DNA of 64,000 nucleotides from assembly GCA_019912315.1 (NCBI GenBank), contig JAIOJA010000071.1, positions 1 to 64,000 on the forward strand, given 5' to 3'. This DNA is from Planctomycetota bacterium. GTDB taxonomy: Bacteria > Planctomycetota > UBA8742 > UBA2392. Under the pieces are notes generated by a model that saw only the letters and a list, made by a program, of their open reading frames with translations, did no database searches and was not told where the DNA came from. The position numbers and the translations under genes were made by a program. Shown in pieces: positions 42,770 to 51,421 of the stretch. Within the stretch, counting starts at the first letter, position 1, and each line of letters starts with the position of its first letter.

Positions 42770-44059
42770 TTGATTCTCGCCTTCGCCCCCGTGGCGCTTG
42801 CGGTGGTTGTGCTTGCCGAGCCGCAACTGTTTTTGCCGTGGCTGGCGATCAGCGGCGGCTACCTGCTGCTGGTGGCTGTGGACGGGCTGCTGCTGCCGCG
42901 CCGCGGAAGCGTGGAAGTTTCACGCGCCCTGCCCAACGAGATCGGGGTGGGCTCACCGTTCCAGATGCGTCTGAGCATCACCAACAACGGCGGCGCGCGC
43001 GTCAGCGGGCGCATCTACGATATTCTGCCCGAAGCCTTCGAGGGCCCGCGCGAAGCACTTAGCTTCAGCGTTGGCGACGACGAGACCGAAACATGGACAC
43101 TCGACTATGAGGCGATGGATCGCGGCGAGTTCGGGCTTGGCGCGGTCACCGTAGTGACCCCCGGGCCCCTGCGACTGATGCGGCGGATCATGCGATTGAA
43201 CGCGCCGGGCACTGTCGCCGTGATCCCCGGCGTCGAGATATTGCGCAGCAACGAGTTGATCCTGAAGGCGGCCCGCGATGCAGACGCAGGCATCACCCGG
43301 GCTCGCGGCGTGGGACGCGGCGGTGAGTTCGAAAGCCTGGCACCCTACGTCCCCGGCGACCCTCCGCAGTCCGTGGACTGGAAGGCCTACGCGCGCACGG
43401 GCCAGCTTGCGGTACGCCGCTATATCCCGGAGCGCCGCCGCCACGTCATGCTGGCCTGTGACGCCGGCCGCCTGATGGGCACCCGCGTGGACGGGCAGCG
43501 CAAGGTGGACCTGGCACTGGCAAGCATGTCCCGGCTGGCGGCGGCGGCTTTACAGCGCGGCGACCTGGTGGGGCTGATGATATTTGACGGCGAGGTGCGG
43601 ACGCTGATTCCGCCCCGGGCCGGCAGCGGTCAGCTTGCGCGGATTGTGCGCGCGAGCCTGGGGGTAAAGGCAACCCACGCGGAAACCTCGTTCACGCCGG
43701 CGTTTGGGCAGATGAACTACGCCCTGGGGCGGCGTTCGCTGGTGGTTCTGGCGACGGATTTTGACAACGAAGCGCAGGGCTGGGAGCTGCAGCGGAACAT
43801 TGCCCAGATTACCCGCAAGCACGTCGCCCTGGTTGCTGCCATGCGCGATCCGGTGTTCCATGCCACCGTCGGCGCCGAGGTGAAGGGGACTTCGGATGCG
43901 TACCGTCAACTCGCGGCGCTAACTTTGCTGGAAGAGCGCCAGACGATTCTGTCGCGGATTCACGCCGGCGGCGTGTACACCATCGACGCCGAGCCGCATG
44001 AATTGACCGGCCCGCTGTTGAACATGTACGGGCGTATTGTCACGGGCGGAAAGCTGTGA
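42770..44059 (+). CDS. DUF58 domain-containing protein
   Basis: The protein has 429 residues when started at the TTG at 42770. Two membrane segments at the N-terminus precede a beta domain, and the DUF58 signature EFESLAPYVPGDPPQSVDWKAYART is near residue 185. A VWA-like region follows (RRHVMLACDAGRLMG, then LVVLATDFDN). The MIDAS motif is DAGRL rather than DxSxS, so metal binding may be lost. The frame is open upstream to a CTG at 42743 (SYSPTRLAL), which looks like the real N-terminus of the family but lacks a standard start. It is the last gene of the MoxR cluster. Confidence 0.85.
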   Translation: MILAFAPVALAVVVLAEPQLFLPWLAISGGYLLLVAVDGLLLPRRGSVEVSRALPNEIGVGSPFQMRLSITNNGGARVSGRIYDILPEAFEGPREALSFSVGDDETETWTLDYEAMDRGEFGLGAVTVVTPGPLRLMRRIMRLNAPGTVAVIPGVEILRSNELILKAARDADAGITRARGVGRGGEFESLAPYVPGDPPQSVDWKAYARTGQLAVRRYIPERRRHVMLACDAGRLMGTRVDGQRKVDLALASMSRLAAAALQRGDLVGLMIFDGEVRTLIPPRAGSGQLARIVRASLGVKATHAETSFTPAFGQMNYALGRRSLVVLATDFDNEAQGWELQRNIAQITRKHVALVAAMRDPVFHATVGAEVKGTSDAYRQLAALTLLEERQTILSRIHAGGVYTIDAEPHELTGPLLNMYGRIVTGGKL

Positions 44060-44083
44060 AGCACCGCGTGCGGCGTTCGCGCG

Positions 44084-45499
44084 TCAACTCTGCGGGATGT
44101 TGGCCCAGTTGGTGGGCACGCTCTGGCGCAGCTCGAAGCGGGTGAAGCGCTTGCGGAACAGCATGTCCACATCGCCGGTGGGGCCGTTGCGGTTCTTGGC
44201 GACGATCAGGTCGATCTCGGCGAGCTCGTTGGTGTCGATGGCGCCTTCTTCCGACTCCTTGCGGTGGATCAGCAGCACCTGGTCGGCATCCTGTTCAATG
44301 CTGCCTGACTCACGCAGATCACTCAGCATGGGGCGCTTTTCGCGGCTGCTGCGCTGTTCCACGCCGCGGTTCAACTGGGCGGCCGTGATGACGGGAATTT
44401 CTAGCTCGCGCGCAAGGGCCTTCAGGCCGCGTGAGATGTTGCCGATCTGCAGGTGGCGGTCCAGGCGATCGTTGTCTTTGATCAACTGAAGATAGTCCAC
44501 GAAGATGCAGTCAATGTCGTGACGCTCTTTCATGCGTCGCGATTTGCTGCGGATCTCGCTCAGGTTCAAAGTAAACGAGTCATCCACGAAAATCGCAGCC
44601 TGGGCCAGGCGCTGCGTGGCGGCCTTCAGCTCGCCCTCTTCTTCGCGGTTGTACAGGCCCAGCTTGACTTTCTTCAAATCCACGCCGGCGTTGGCGCACA
44701 GCACTCGCTGGACCAGCTCCGTTGCGGTCATTTCAAGGCTGAATACAAGCACGCCACCCTTGCCGTCCTCACGGCGGTTCATGGTTTCGAGCGCCATGTT
44801 CTCGGCAAGGTTGAGCAGCAGCGATGTCTTGCCCTGCCCGGGACGCGCGCCGACGACAATCAACTCACCGGACTTCCAGCCTGTGGTGTACGCGTCAAGG
44901 TCGCTGTAGCCGCTGGACAACCCGGGCAGCATTGTACCGTCGTGCTTCAGGCGCCATTCTTTCATGCGCGCCTGCTTGTCCATGACCTGCTGAATCAGCG
45001 ACTGCACGCTCTGGGTCTGCCCGTGATAGCGCTGGGCGGCGATTTCAAAAACATCCCGCTCGAGTTTTTCGATCACGTCGCCGGGGGTGCGGGTTTCGTC
45101 CAGCGCCATGGAGCGAATGTCGCCGGAGCGCCGGATAATCTCGCGCATCAGCCCGCGGTCGCGCACGATGGTCGCGTAGCGCTCCGCCCCATAGCTGCTG
45201 GGCACGCTGTTGCTGATGTCGGCCAGATACGTATGCAGCGCGTCGTTGCCGCCGCAGTCGTCGAGGGCGCCGTTTTTGCGCACCTGCTCGCCGACGCTTA
45301 CCCAGTCAATCTCGTGTCCCTCGGCCGACAGGTCCTGGATCGCGCGATAGATGTGCTGGTGGCTTGCGCGCCAGAACATCTCCGGCTTTTTGAGAATCAG
45401 GGTGACTTCGGGCAGGCAGCCCGGGTCAACAAATACGGCGCCCAGCACGGCCTGCTCGGCCTCGATACTGTGCGGCGGGATGTAGCCTTCTTCTGCCAT
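44084..45499 (-). CDS. dnaB: replicative DNA helicase DnaB
   Basis: The 471-residue helicase is counted from MAEEGYIPPHSIEAEQAVLG, the usual N-terminus; an ATG at 45541 would add 14 residues. The N-terminal helical domain spans about 1-110. The RecA-like domain has Walker A GARPGQGKTS, Walker B DCIFVDYLQLI, and the later LRESGSIEQDADQVLLIHR motif with the arginine finger. All motifs are intact and there is no intein. The gene is convergent with the DUF58 gene. Some 180 bases upstream separate it from the diguanylate cyclase; I saw no reliable promoter there. Confidence 0.95.
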   Translation of the reverse strand: MAEEGYIPPHSIEAEQAVLGAVFVDPGCLPEVTLILKKPEMFWRASHQHIYRAIQDLSAEGHEIDWVSVGEQVRKNGALDDCGGNDALHTYLADISNSVPSSYGAERYATIVRDRGLMREIIRRSGDIRSMALDETRTPGDVIEKLERDVFEIAAQRYHGQTQSVQSLIQQVMDKQARMKEWRLKHDGTMLPGLSSGYSDLDAYTTGWKSGELIVVGARPGQGKTSLLLNLAENMALETMNRREDGKGGVLVFSLEMTATELVQRVLCANAGVDLKKVKLGLYNREEEGELKAATQRLAQAAIFVDDSFTLNLSEIRSKSRRMKERHDIDCIFVDYLQLIKDNDRLDRHLQIGNISRGLKALARELEIPVITAAQLNRGVEQRSSREKRPMLSDLRESGSIEQDADQVLLIHRKESEEGAIDTNELAEIDLIVAKNRNGPTGDVDMLFRKRFTRFELRQSVPTNWANIPQS

Positions 45500-45679
45500 C
45501 TGACGACGAAGCTCCACGCACCTCGCGGGTGCGATATCCATGATAACTACGGGTGCGACATGTTTTTGGTCCTGCCGGTACGATCAGGTTGTAGCGAGTG
45601 ATGACCGTGCGTCATGTGTGTGGACTAGATTGTTTGATGATGTCAGTTGGGGAGTGCCTGTTGAAAAACGCGGGTATAA

Positions 45680-46579
45680 TCAACTGCTCTCCGGTTCGCT
45701 TTGCTCGCCCATTACTGCAAGCAGCTTCACCCGCCCCTTGCCTGAATCCTTGACTTCGTACATCGCGTCATCGGCGATCTTCAAGGTCTCTTCAGGAGTG
45801 CTAGGCGGCTTCGTAAACCAGGCGATACCGATGCTCGCGCTGACCTTGCAGTCGGAATAGTCCTGCGCGGCCGTCACGATTGCTTCAAGCACGCGCTCGC
45901 CGGCCTTTTCCGCGCCGGCCTGTTCCGGCTGCCACAGCAGCACGGCGAATTCGTCGCCGCCAAGGCGCGCGGGGATATCCGAGCCGCGCAAGGTGTTCCG
46001 AAGCGCGTCAGCAATCTTGCGCAGCACGGCGTCGCCGGCCGCGTGCCCGTGGCGGTCGTTAACCTTCTTGAAGTTGTCCAAGTCAATGTACATCACGGCC
46101 ATGGGCTTGCCGTCACGCGCCGAGCGCGCGAGTTCAGGTTGCAGGCGCTCCAGAAACTCGCGCGAGTTCGGCAGGCCGGTCAGCAGGTCGGTGCGCGAGA
46201 TCTTCGCTTCGTTTTCGAGCAACTGGTTGATTCTCGTGTTCGCTCTCCGCAAGCGGTCCCGTTCGCGCCGCACGGTAGCGAGCGTCATGCCGACCATTAC
46301 GAAGATTGACAAAGCCGCGACTTCGTTCCAGATCGCGATGGTAGGGTGGGAGAAGTTGGTCGTGTAGAACAGCACGGCTGTCCAGGCCATGCTGGACAGC
46401 AACGAGATCAACAGCACCCACGCGCGCGGCATGGTCCAGGCGACAAGCACGATCGGCACGATGTAGAACATCACGGAGCGCACTTCGGTGCCCGTGACGT
46501 AGTCCACCCCGGCAAACAGCACAACCATTGCCAGCGCGCCAACAAAGATCAGCAGGTTGCGGTTTCGACCCTGTTGCAT
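45680..46579 (-). CDS. membrane-bound diguanylate cyclase (GGDEF)
   Basis: The 299-residue protein has four to five membrane segments in the first 105 residues, like the sensor part of other small cyclases, then a short coiled region. The GGDEF domain starts near DLLTGLPNSREFLERL. The active-site loop is intact (LGGDEF), and the inhibitory I-site RxxD (RGSD) lies exactly five residues before it. It should make c-di-GMP and respond to product inhibition. The end region overlaps no other gene. It links the window to surface-attachment control, though no c-di-GMP receptor is seen. Confidence 0.93.
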   Translation of the reverse strand: MQQGRNRNLLIFVGALAMVVLFAGVDYVTGTEVRSVMFYIVPIVLVAWTMPRAWVLLISLLSSMAWTAVLFYTTNFSHPTIAIWNEVAALSIFVMVGMTLATVRRERDRLRRANTRINQLLENEAKISRTDLLTGLPNSREFLERLQPELARSARDGKPMAVMYIDLDNFKKVNDRHGHAAGDAVLRKIADALRNTLRGSDIPARLGGDEFAVLLWQPEQAGAEKAGERVLEAIVTAAQDYSDCKVSASIGIAWFTKPPSTPEETLKIADDAMYEVKDSGKGRVKLLAVMGEQSEPESS

Positions 46580-46611
46580 AGGTGCAGGTTACCACAGCCG
46601 AGGTGTCAAGA

Positions 46612-47007
46612 TCACTCGGCGGCGGTGTTCGACTTCAGCAGGTCCCGGATTTCCGTCAGCAGTTCCTGGTCTTTCGTGGGTTTGGCGGGCGCCTTTTCTT
46701 CCTTCCTTTTCAGCCTGTTGATCGACTTGATGACCAGGAACATCACGCAGGCGACAATCAGGAAGTTGATGCCGGCATTGATGAACAGTCCGTAGTTGAT
46801 GCTGACCGGGTCGCCATCGGTAGGCATGTTGATCGCCAGGTCCTTGAAATCGACTTTGCCCAGCACGTAGCCGATCGGCGGCGTGATGATGTCCTTGACC
46901 AGCGACTGCACGATCGCCGTGAAGGCCGTGCCGATGACGATGCCAACCGCCATGTCAATGACGTTGCCCTTGATGGCGAAGTCGCGGAACTCTTTGATGA
47001 TGCCCAT
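46612..47007 (-). CDS. mscL: large-conductance mechanosensitive channel MscL
   Basis: This 131-residue channel opens under membrane tension. The canonical start [26 protein letters not shown] is near-identical to the family consensus, and [22 protein letters not shown] forms the second membrane helix. A Lys/Glu-rich C-terminal helix ends the protein. The longer open frame upstream is discarded because this Met has GGAG nine bases upstream. It is head-to-head with the peroxiredoxin gene. Confidence 0.97.
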   Translation of the reverse strand: MGIIKEFRDFAIKGNVIDMAVGIVIGTAFTAIVQSLVKDIITPPIGYVLGKVDFKDLAINMPTDGDPVSINYGLFINAGINFLIVACVMFLVIKSINRLKRKEEKAPAKPTKDQELLTEIRDLLKSNTAAE

Positions 47008-47062
47008 GTTTTCGGTCTCCGGGTTGAAGGGCGGAGTGTAGAAGAGAGCACAGGGGGCGCAC

Positions 47063-47551
47063 ATGGTCTGGATACCCGGTTTCGGCAGGTACAAGGCACA
47101 GCCCGGCAACCGCGTCGGCGATCATGCGCCCGATTTCACACTGAAGGATGACGGCGGACACGATGTCACGCTAAGCCATGAGGTGGGGGAAAGGCCGGTA
47201 GTGCTGGTGTTCTATCCGCGTGCGGGCTCACCGATCTGCACTAGGCAGATGTGCAGCCTGCGCGACGGCTGGGGCGAGTTGACGGCGCGGGCCAGGGTTT
47301 TTGGCATCAGCTACGACGATGTCGACGCTATCCGCCGGTTCAAACATGACGAGAAGTTGCCATTTGTACTGCTCAGCGATTCCGACAAGTCGGTTGCCCG
47401 AAAGTACGGAGTTCATGGAACCTTCGCGCCGGCCCGCGTGACGTTTGTGATCGACAGCAGCGGCAAAATCGAATCCGTGATCGAGCACATCAAGGCCGGT
47501 GATCACGCGGCGCAGATTCTTGCCTCGCTGCCGCGCGATGCCGGGGCGTGA
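47063..47551 (+). CDS. PrxQ/BCP-type peroxiredoxin
   Basis: This 162-residue peroxiredoxin reduces hydroperoxides. The peroxidatic site reads [19 protein letters not shown]. The peroxidatic Cys is in the PxxCT context, and a second Cys five residues on fits the resolving position of PrxQ. The catalytic Thr of the TxxC motif is replaced by Ser. [15 protein letters not shown] and the [13 protein letters not shown] strand are typical. GGGGG precedes the start. A small hairpin follows the stop. Electron donor unknown; the thioredoxin-like protein at 16650 is not linked to it. Confidence 0.9.
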   Translation: MVWIPGFGRYKAQPGNRVGDHAPDFTLKDDGGHDVTLSHEVGERPVVLVFYPRAGSPICTRQMCSLRDGWGELTARARVFGISYDDVDAIRRFKHDEKLPFVLLSDSDKSVARKYGVHGTFAPARVTFVIDSSGKIESVIEHIKAGDHAAQILASLPRDAGA

Positions 47552-47561
47552 GGCCAATGCA

Positions 47562-47590
47562 GAACGCCGGGTGTCATGACCCCGGCGTTC
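47562..47590. terminator. hairpin between peroxiredoxin gene and convergent gene
   Basis: GAACGCCGGG and CCCGGCGTTC form a 10-bp stem with a 9-nt loop, 10 bases after the peroxiredoxin stop. No strong T-run follows on the plus strand (GTTGTG). Confidence 0.65.
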
Positions 47591-47609
47591 GTTGTGTGAA
47601 AGCTGAGCT

Positions 47610-48200
47610 CTAGAACGGCGCGTCCGATACGCCCTTGAGCTTGCCCGGGTTCTCGATGTCGTGCTGGAGCACGGCCCGCTCAAGCGCTGCGTCGAGGTGA
47701 CGGTCGAGCTCGCCGCGTTCATTGCCGTCGAGCAGGTTGCCAGCGTGGCGCGTGTCGACGAAATCGCGGGCGTAATCAAGGAAGCTGGCGATCTGCTGCG
47801 CGCTCCAAGCGTACATGCGCCCGTGCTTGATGACCTTCAGGTCAAAGCGGTCGAAAATCTTGCGCATGGCAGCGTCGTTGGTGCGCTGGCTGGTCTGGAC
47901 GGCGACGGTCTGCTGGCGGTTGCGCTCAATTTCCTGGTAGCGGGCGACTTCACGCTTCCAGGCGATGCGCTTGGCCTCGCGTCGATGGCTGAACAGGAAC
48001 ATCACCATAAAGAAGACGCTGATGCCGATCGGCACCATCACAATGTTGTTGGCGCCGTGGCGGGCCATGAGGGCCAGCCCGATTACGGCAATGATGATGG
48101 CGACGAGCCAGAGCACGCCGTTGCCGCCGGTGTTCGGCAGCCCCGTTCCCTGGCCTTGAGGTTCCTCATAGGTGCGTTCGCGATCCCACGGGTTCATCAT
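47610..48200 (-). CDS. membrane protein with SHOCT-like helical C-terminus, unknown
   Basis: The 196-residue protein has AAAGG before its ATG and a short polar N-terminus. Two membrane segments follow (about 27-47 and 52-70), then an Arg/Glu/Gln-rich coiled stretch (about 72-100). The C-terminal soluble domain contains KIFDRFDLKVIKHGRMYAWSAQQ. It is probably an integral membrane protein with a cytosolic C-terminus. I recognise no family. Neighbours on both sides are unrelated housekeeping genes. Confidence 0.7.
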   Translation of the reverse strand: MMNPWDRERTYEEPQGQGTGLPNTGGNGVLWLVAIIIAVIGLALMARHGANNIVMVPIGISVFFMVMFLFSHRREAKRIAWKREVARYQEIERNRQQTVAVQTSQRTNDAAMRKIFDRFDLKVIKHGRMYAWSAQQIASFLDYARDFVDTRHAGNLLDGNERGELDRHLDAALERAVLQHDIENPGKLKGVSDAPF

Positions 48201-48311
48201 GGTGGACCTTTCTGTCTAACCGCCTCGCTCAGTATAACACGCGATACTGCCTTATGCGTCCCTATTTAACGGGCTTGCAGGGCGGTTGGACGCAATTCTT
48301 TCAAAGGTGTG

Positions 48312-49100
48312 TCAGCCGACGAGTTGCCCGGCGCGCTTTACGGCGTTTTCGAAGAGCTCGAAGCCGTCGCCCCATTTGCGTTTGGGCATGCGCTTCCATT
48401 CCGGGTGATGGAAGGGGCGCAGGTTGCGCTCCGGGTGCGGCATGAGCCCCAGCACTTGGCCGCTCTTGCTGCAGATGCCGGCGATGGCGCGGGCGCTGCC
48501 GTTGGGGTTTGCGGGGAAGTCCTGGGTCGGGCGGCCACTTGAGTCGACGTACTGGAAGACGATCTGCTGATCCTGCTCGAGCTCATCCAGTACGGCGTTA
48601 GGCGCGATAAAGCGGCCTTCGGCGTGGGCGACCGGGTAGCTGATCACCTTGCGCCCGCTAACGAATGGCGTTTTTTCGCTGATGACACGCAGGTCGACCC
48701 AGCGGTCTTCATAGCGCCCGCTTAGATTCCAGGTAAGCGTCGCGCGGGGCGGGTCATCGAACACATCGCGCCCCGTCAACAGGCCCGCTTTCAGCAACAC
48801 CTGAAAACCGTTGCAGATGCCGAGCATGAGTTTGCCTGACTCGATGAACTTCTCTATCTGCGATTTCAGGCGCGTGCGCAACTGGTTGGCGAAGACAACG
48901 CCAGAGCCCAGGTCGTCGCCGTAGCTGAAGCCGCCGGGAATCGCCAGCAGGTGAAAGGTGAGCAGGCGGTCCGGGTCCGCCAGCAGTTCATTGACGTGAA
49001 GAATCACGGCTTCCGCGCCGGCCTGTTCCAGCGCCCATGCGGTTTCCCGCTCACAGTTCGTGCCGGCCGCGCGAAGTACAAGTGCCCTGGCGTTGCTCAT
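48312..49100 (-). CDS. purQ: phosphoribosylformylglycinamidine synthase subunit PurQ
   Basis: This 262-residue glutaminase subunit of FGAM synthase (purine synthesis) feeds ammonia to PurL. The class I amidotransferase nucleophile is in LGICNGFQVLL, with the oxyanion part IPGGFSYGDDLGSG. The His-Glu pair is in GLMPHPERN. The start is placed at the second Met, directly before the first strand; a Met four codons upstream is possible, and neither has a clear ribosome site. The length is in the range of the stand-alone PurQ family. purL is not in the window. Confidence 0.94.
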   Translation of the reverse strand: MSNARALVLRAAGTNCERETAWALEQAGAEAVILHVNELLADPDRLLTFHLLAIPGGFSYGDDLGSGVVFANQLRTRLKSQIEKFIESGKLMLGICNGFQVLLKAGLLTGRDVFDDPPRATLTWNLSGRYEDRWVDLRVISEKTPFVSGRKVISYPVAHAEGRFIAPNAVLDELEQDQQIVFQYVDSSGRPTQDFPANPNGSARAIAGICSKSGQVLGLMPHPERNLRPFHHPEWKRMPKRKWGDGFELFENAVKRAGQLVG

Positions 49101-49186
49101 GCAGGCATTCAAGCCGCGAGCGGCGTGCGCCGCAAGATGTGGGGAACTGCGAACCGCCTTAAGCGAAGTCGCGCAAGGCAGTTAAG

Positions 49187-49690
49187 TCAAGCGCACGAGG
49201 GCAAGGGCAGGATGGAGTCCAAAGGCTGCACTGCGCGCACGAAGGCACTCCATTCAAAGCCGAAAGTCCCCCAGCGTTCACTGCGGGGGCGGGCAAGGCG
49301 CTGGGCGCCATCGATACTGAGTATGCAGAAGCGGTACTCGCCGCCGGGAGTCTCGTGCAGCGTGCTGTCGAGTTGCAACAGGCGCCCGGGTGACTCAAAC
49401 GCGCGTGTGAAGAACGCGAACAGAAAGCCGGGCACTGCCTTGTTGTTCAGCAGTGAGCGCCAGCCGATCATGGAAAACAGGTCCGTTCGCGTGATCCAGG
49501 GGCGGTCGCGGCGCCCCTTGAGGTCGAGGGCCCAGACCGCGTCCGTGCCGTTTACCAGAAAGTCGAAGTTCTTCAGTTGCACGCCGTTTAGCACGGGGCG
49601 GCGTGTTTCATCCACAGCGAAGGCTTTCACGCCAGCCTCAACCAGCAGACCACTGAAGGTCATCTCGTAGTGATTCTTCGTCCCGGCCAT
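49187..49690 (-). CDS. HYExAFE family protein (PD-(D/E)XK-like)
   Basis: The 167-residue protein is counted from MAGTKNHYE; an upstream Met lacks support. It begins with HYEMTFSGLLVEAGV, close to the HYExAFE signature. VDETRRP and then KNFDFLVNGTDAVWALDLKGRR follow, giving D...D-x-K, the core of a restriction-endonuclease fold. WITRTDLFSMIGW matches the later conserved strand. This family is nearly confined to planctomycetes, and its function is unknown. The third motif residue differs from the name (T for A), so the copy is somewhat divergent. The gene stands between purQ and the kinase fusion. Confidence 0.8.
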   Translation of the reverse strand: MAGTKNHYEMTFSGLLVEAGVKAFAVDETRRPVLNGVQLKNFDFLVNGTDAVWALDLKGRRDRPWITRTDLFSMIGWRSLLNNKAVPGFLFAFFTRAFESPGRLLQLDSTLHETPGGEYRFCILSIDGAQRLARPRSERWGTFGFEWSAFVRAVQPLDSILPLPSCA

Positions 49691-49766
49691 GGGGCCAGTG
49701 TAGTGCAAGTTGTCCCTGTTGCGGTACAGCTTTAACTGCTTCACGCGAACTTCGCGTCAGATGCAG

Positions 49767-51083
49767 TTAAGCGCCCTTCAGGCCCTTGAGGTTGCGCACG
49801 GGCGGCAGCTTACCAATTTCCTCAATCAGTGCGTCGGTGGTCTGGCAGCGCCGGTCTTTCTGGCGAGAGACCAGCTTGTCGATCAACTCGCACAGGGCCG
49901 GGGTGACGTCCGGAGCGAGTTCAGCCAAACGCGGGCGTTCCTTGGTGAGGTGCGAAAGCACAACCTGCTGCAGGTTGTCGCCGGGGAACAGGGGCTGCCC
50001 GCAGAGCAGGTGGTAAAAGCACGCGCCAAGTGAGTACAGGTCGCTGCGGGTGTCGATATCCTTATCGCCGTTTGCCTGCTCCGGGCTGATGTAGTGCGGC
50101 GTGCCCAGCAGGTATCCCTCGGCCGTCTGCCCAAGGTCGTCGCGCAGTCTCGACAACCCGAAATCGCCCAGCTTGGCGACATCGTCGTGGCTGACGTAGA
50201 TATTGCCCGGTTTGATGTCACGGTGAATCAGACCCCTGCTCTCGAGGTACTGCAGGGCTTCGGCCATATGCAGCATATACCGGCGGGCCTTCGCTTCCGG
50301 CAGGCGCCCGCCCTCCTCATGCAGATAGCTGTCCAGTGCCGTGCCTTCCACCAGTTCCTGCACCATGAAGTGAACATCCTGGTATTCACCCATGGTGTAG
50401 GTCCGCACGATATGAGGATGTACCAGTTTGACGGCGATCTCGTTGCTGCGCCTCAGGCGTTTGAGAAAGCCCTCTTTGACGGCGGCAAAGGGCGAGATAA
50501 TTTTCAGGGCGACCGGCTTGAGGTTCACGGGCTCCATGGCGCGGTACACAGTCGCCGTACCACCCTGGCCCAGCTTGTCGATGATGGTGAAGCCGGCGAA
50601 GTCCTTGCTGACGATCTGCCCGGTTTCCTTGAATCGGCGCACGGCATCGTTTTCCTCGACGGACTCCAGCCCCTGCGCCGTGGTTTCGTCGAGACTTCGC
50701 TTGGCGCTGCCGGATGACTTGCGAAGCAGAATCCGCACGCGCGCCGCAAGTTCGGCCTGCCGGAACGGCTTCACGAGGTACTCATCGGCGCCGGCCTCAA
50801 TGCCTTCTACGACGTCCTGCTCTTCGCCAAGCTGTGACATCAGGATGATCGGCACGCCGCTGAGGGTTTTGTCGTCGCGCATGCGCTTGGTGGCCTGCAA
50901 GCCGGACAGTTTGGGCATCATGATGTCCATGATGACCAGCGTGGGCTTGAAGGTGCGGGCGCGGTCGAGGGCATCCTGTCCGTCGGTGGCCACCTGAACG
51001 TCAAAGCCGAGCTTGCGCAACTGCGCGGACAGCACAGTGCGAAGCTCACGGGAATCGTCAGCGATCAGGATCCGTTCAGACAT
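49767..51083 (-). CDS. response-regulator receiver / Ser-Thr protein kinase fusion
   Basis: The 438-residue hybrid has a receiver domain (about 1-122) with the acidic pair in ADDS, the phosphoacceptor Asp in VIMDIMMP, and Lys in YLVKPF. After a linker comes a Hanks-type kinase domain (about 160-425) with GQGGTATVYRA, ALKII, HRDIKPGN, GDFGLSR and ISPEQ, all catalytic residues intact. No membrane segment is present, so it is cytosolic. Two-component phosphorylation probably switches the kinase. No histidine kinase lies next to it; the partner must be elsewhere. GGAAA precedes the start. Confidence 0.92.
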   Translation of the reverse strand: MSERILIADDSRELRTVLSAQLRKLGFDVQVATDGQDALDRARTFKPTLVIMDIMMPKLSGLQATKRMRDDKTLSGVPIILMSQLGEEQDVVEGIEAGADEYLVKPFRQAELAARVRILLRKSSGSAKRSLDETTAQGLESVEENDAVRRFKETGQIVSKDFAGFTIIDKLGQGGTATVYRAMEPVNLKPVALKIISPFAAVKEGFLKRLRRSNEIAVKLVHPHIVRTYTMGEYQDVHFMVQELVEGTALDSYLHEEGGRLPEAKARRYMLHMAEALQYLESRGLIHRDIKPGNIYVSHDDVAKLGDFGLSRLRDDLGQTAEGYLLGTPHYISPEQANGDKDIDTRSDLYSLGACFYHLLCGQPLFPGDNLQQVVLSHLTKERPRLAELAPDVTPALCELIDKLVSRQKDRRCQTTDALIEEIGKLPPVRNLKGLKGA

Positions 51084-51222
51084 GCGGTTTCCAGCAGGGC
51101 GCCCGGACATTATTCCCGCTGCGTGGCGTACGTCAACGGATGCGAAACTCCTGGGCGTTCCAATGGACGGGTAGTTGACAAGCAGGGCGGGCAGGGGTAA
51201 TCGTTTGCCCCGCGCGAAACAA

Positions 51223-51298
51223 GCACCCGTAGCTCAATGGATAGAGCATCTGACTACGGATCAGAAGGTTGGAGGTTCGACTCCTCCCGGGTGTGCCA
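51223..51298 (+). tRNA. tRNA-Arg (ACG)
   Basis: The 76-base cloverleaf starts GCACCCG and ends CGGGTGT-G-CCA with the CCA encoded. The D arm GCTC...GAGC, the anticodon arm TCTGA-CTACGGA-TCAGA with anticodon ACG, and the T arm GGAGG-TTCGACT-CCTCC all form. The first acceptor pair is G-U. After A34 deamination it reads CGN arginine codons. Confidence 0.97.
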
Positions 51299-51305
51299 GC
51301 CACAA

Positions 51306-51340
51306 AGCGGGCTCCAGAGCCAAACTGGAGCCCGCTGTCT
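51306..51340 (+). terminator. terminator after tRNA-Arg
   Basis: AGCGGGCTCCAG and CTGGAGCCCGCT form a perfect 12-bp stem with a 7-nt loop, followed by GTCTTT, starting 8 bases after the tRNA. Confidence 0.88.
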
Positions 51341-51421
51341 TTACGCGCCAGGATGCCGCGAATCCCGGCCGTACTCTGCGGGCAGTCGCGCGCAAGTGCC
51401 CGACGCGGCGAGAGGGCTCTT

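Noticed and set aside
45661..45680. TTGAAA followed by TATAAT, resembling a sigma-70 promoter
   Set aside because: The spacer is only 8 bases and no plus-strand gene follows; it lies at the stop of the GGDEF gene.
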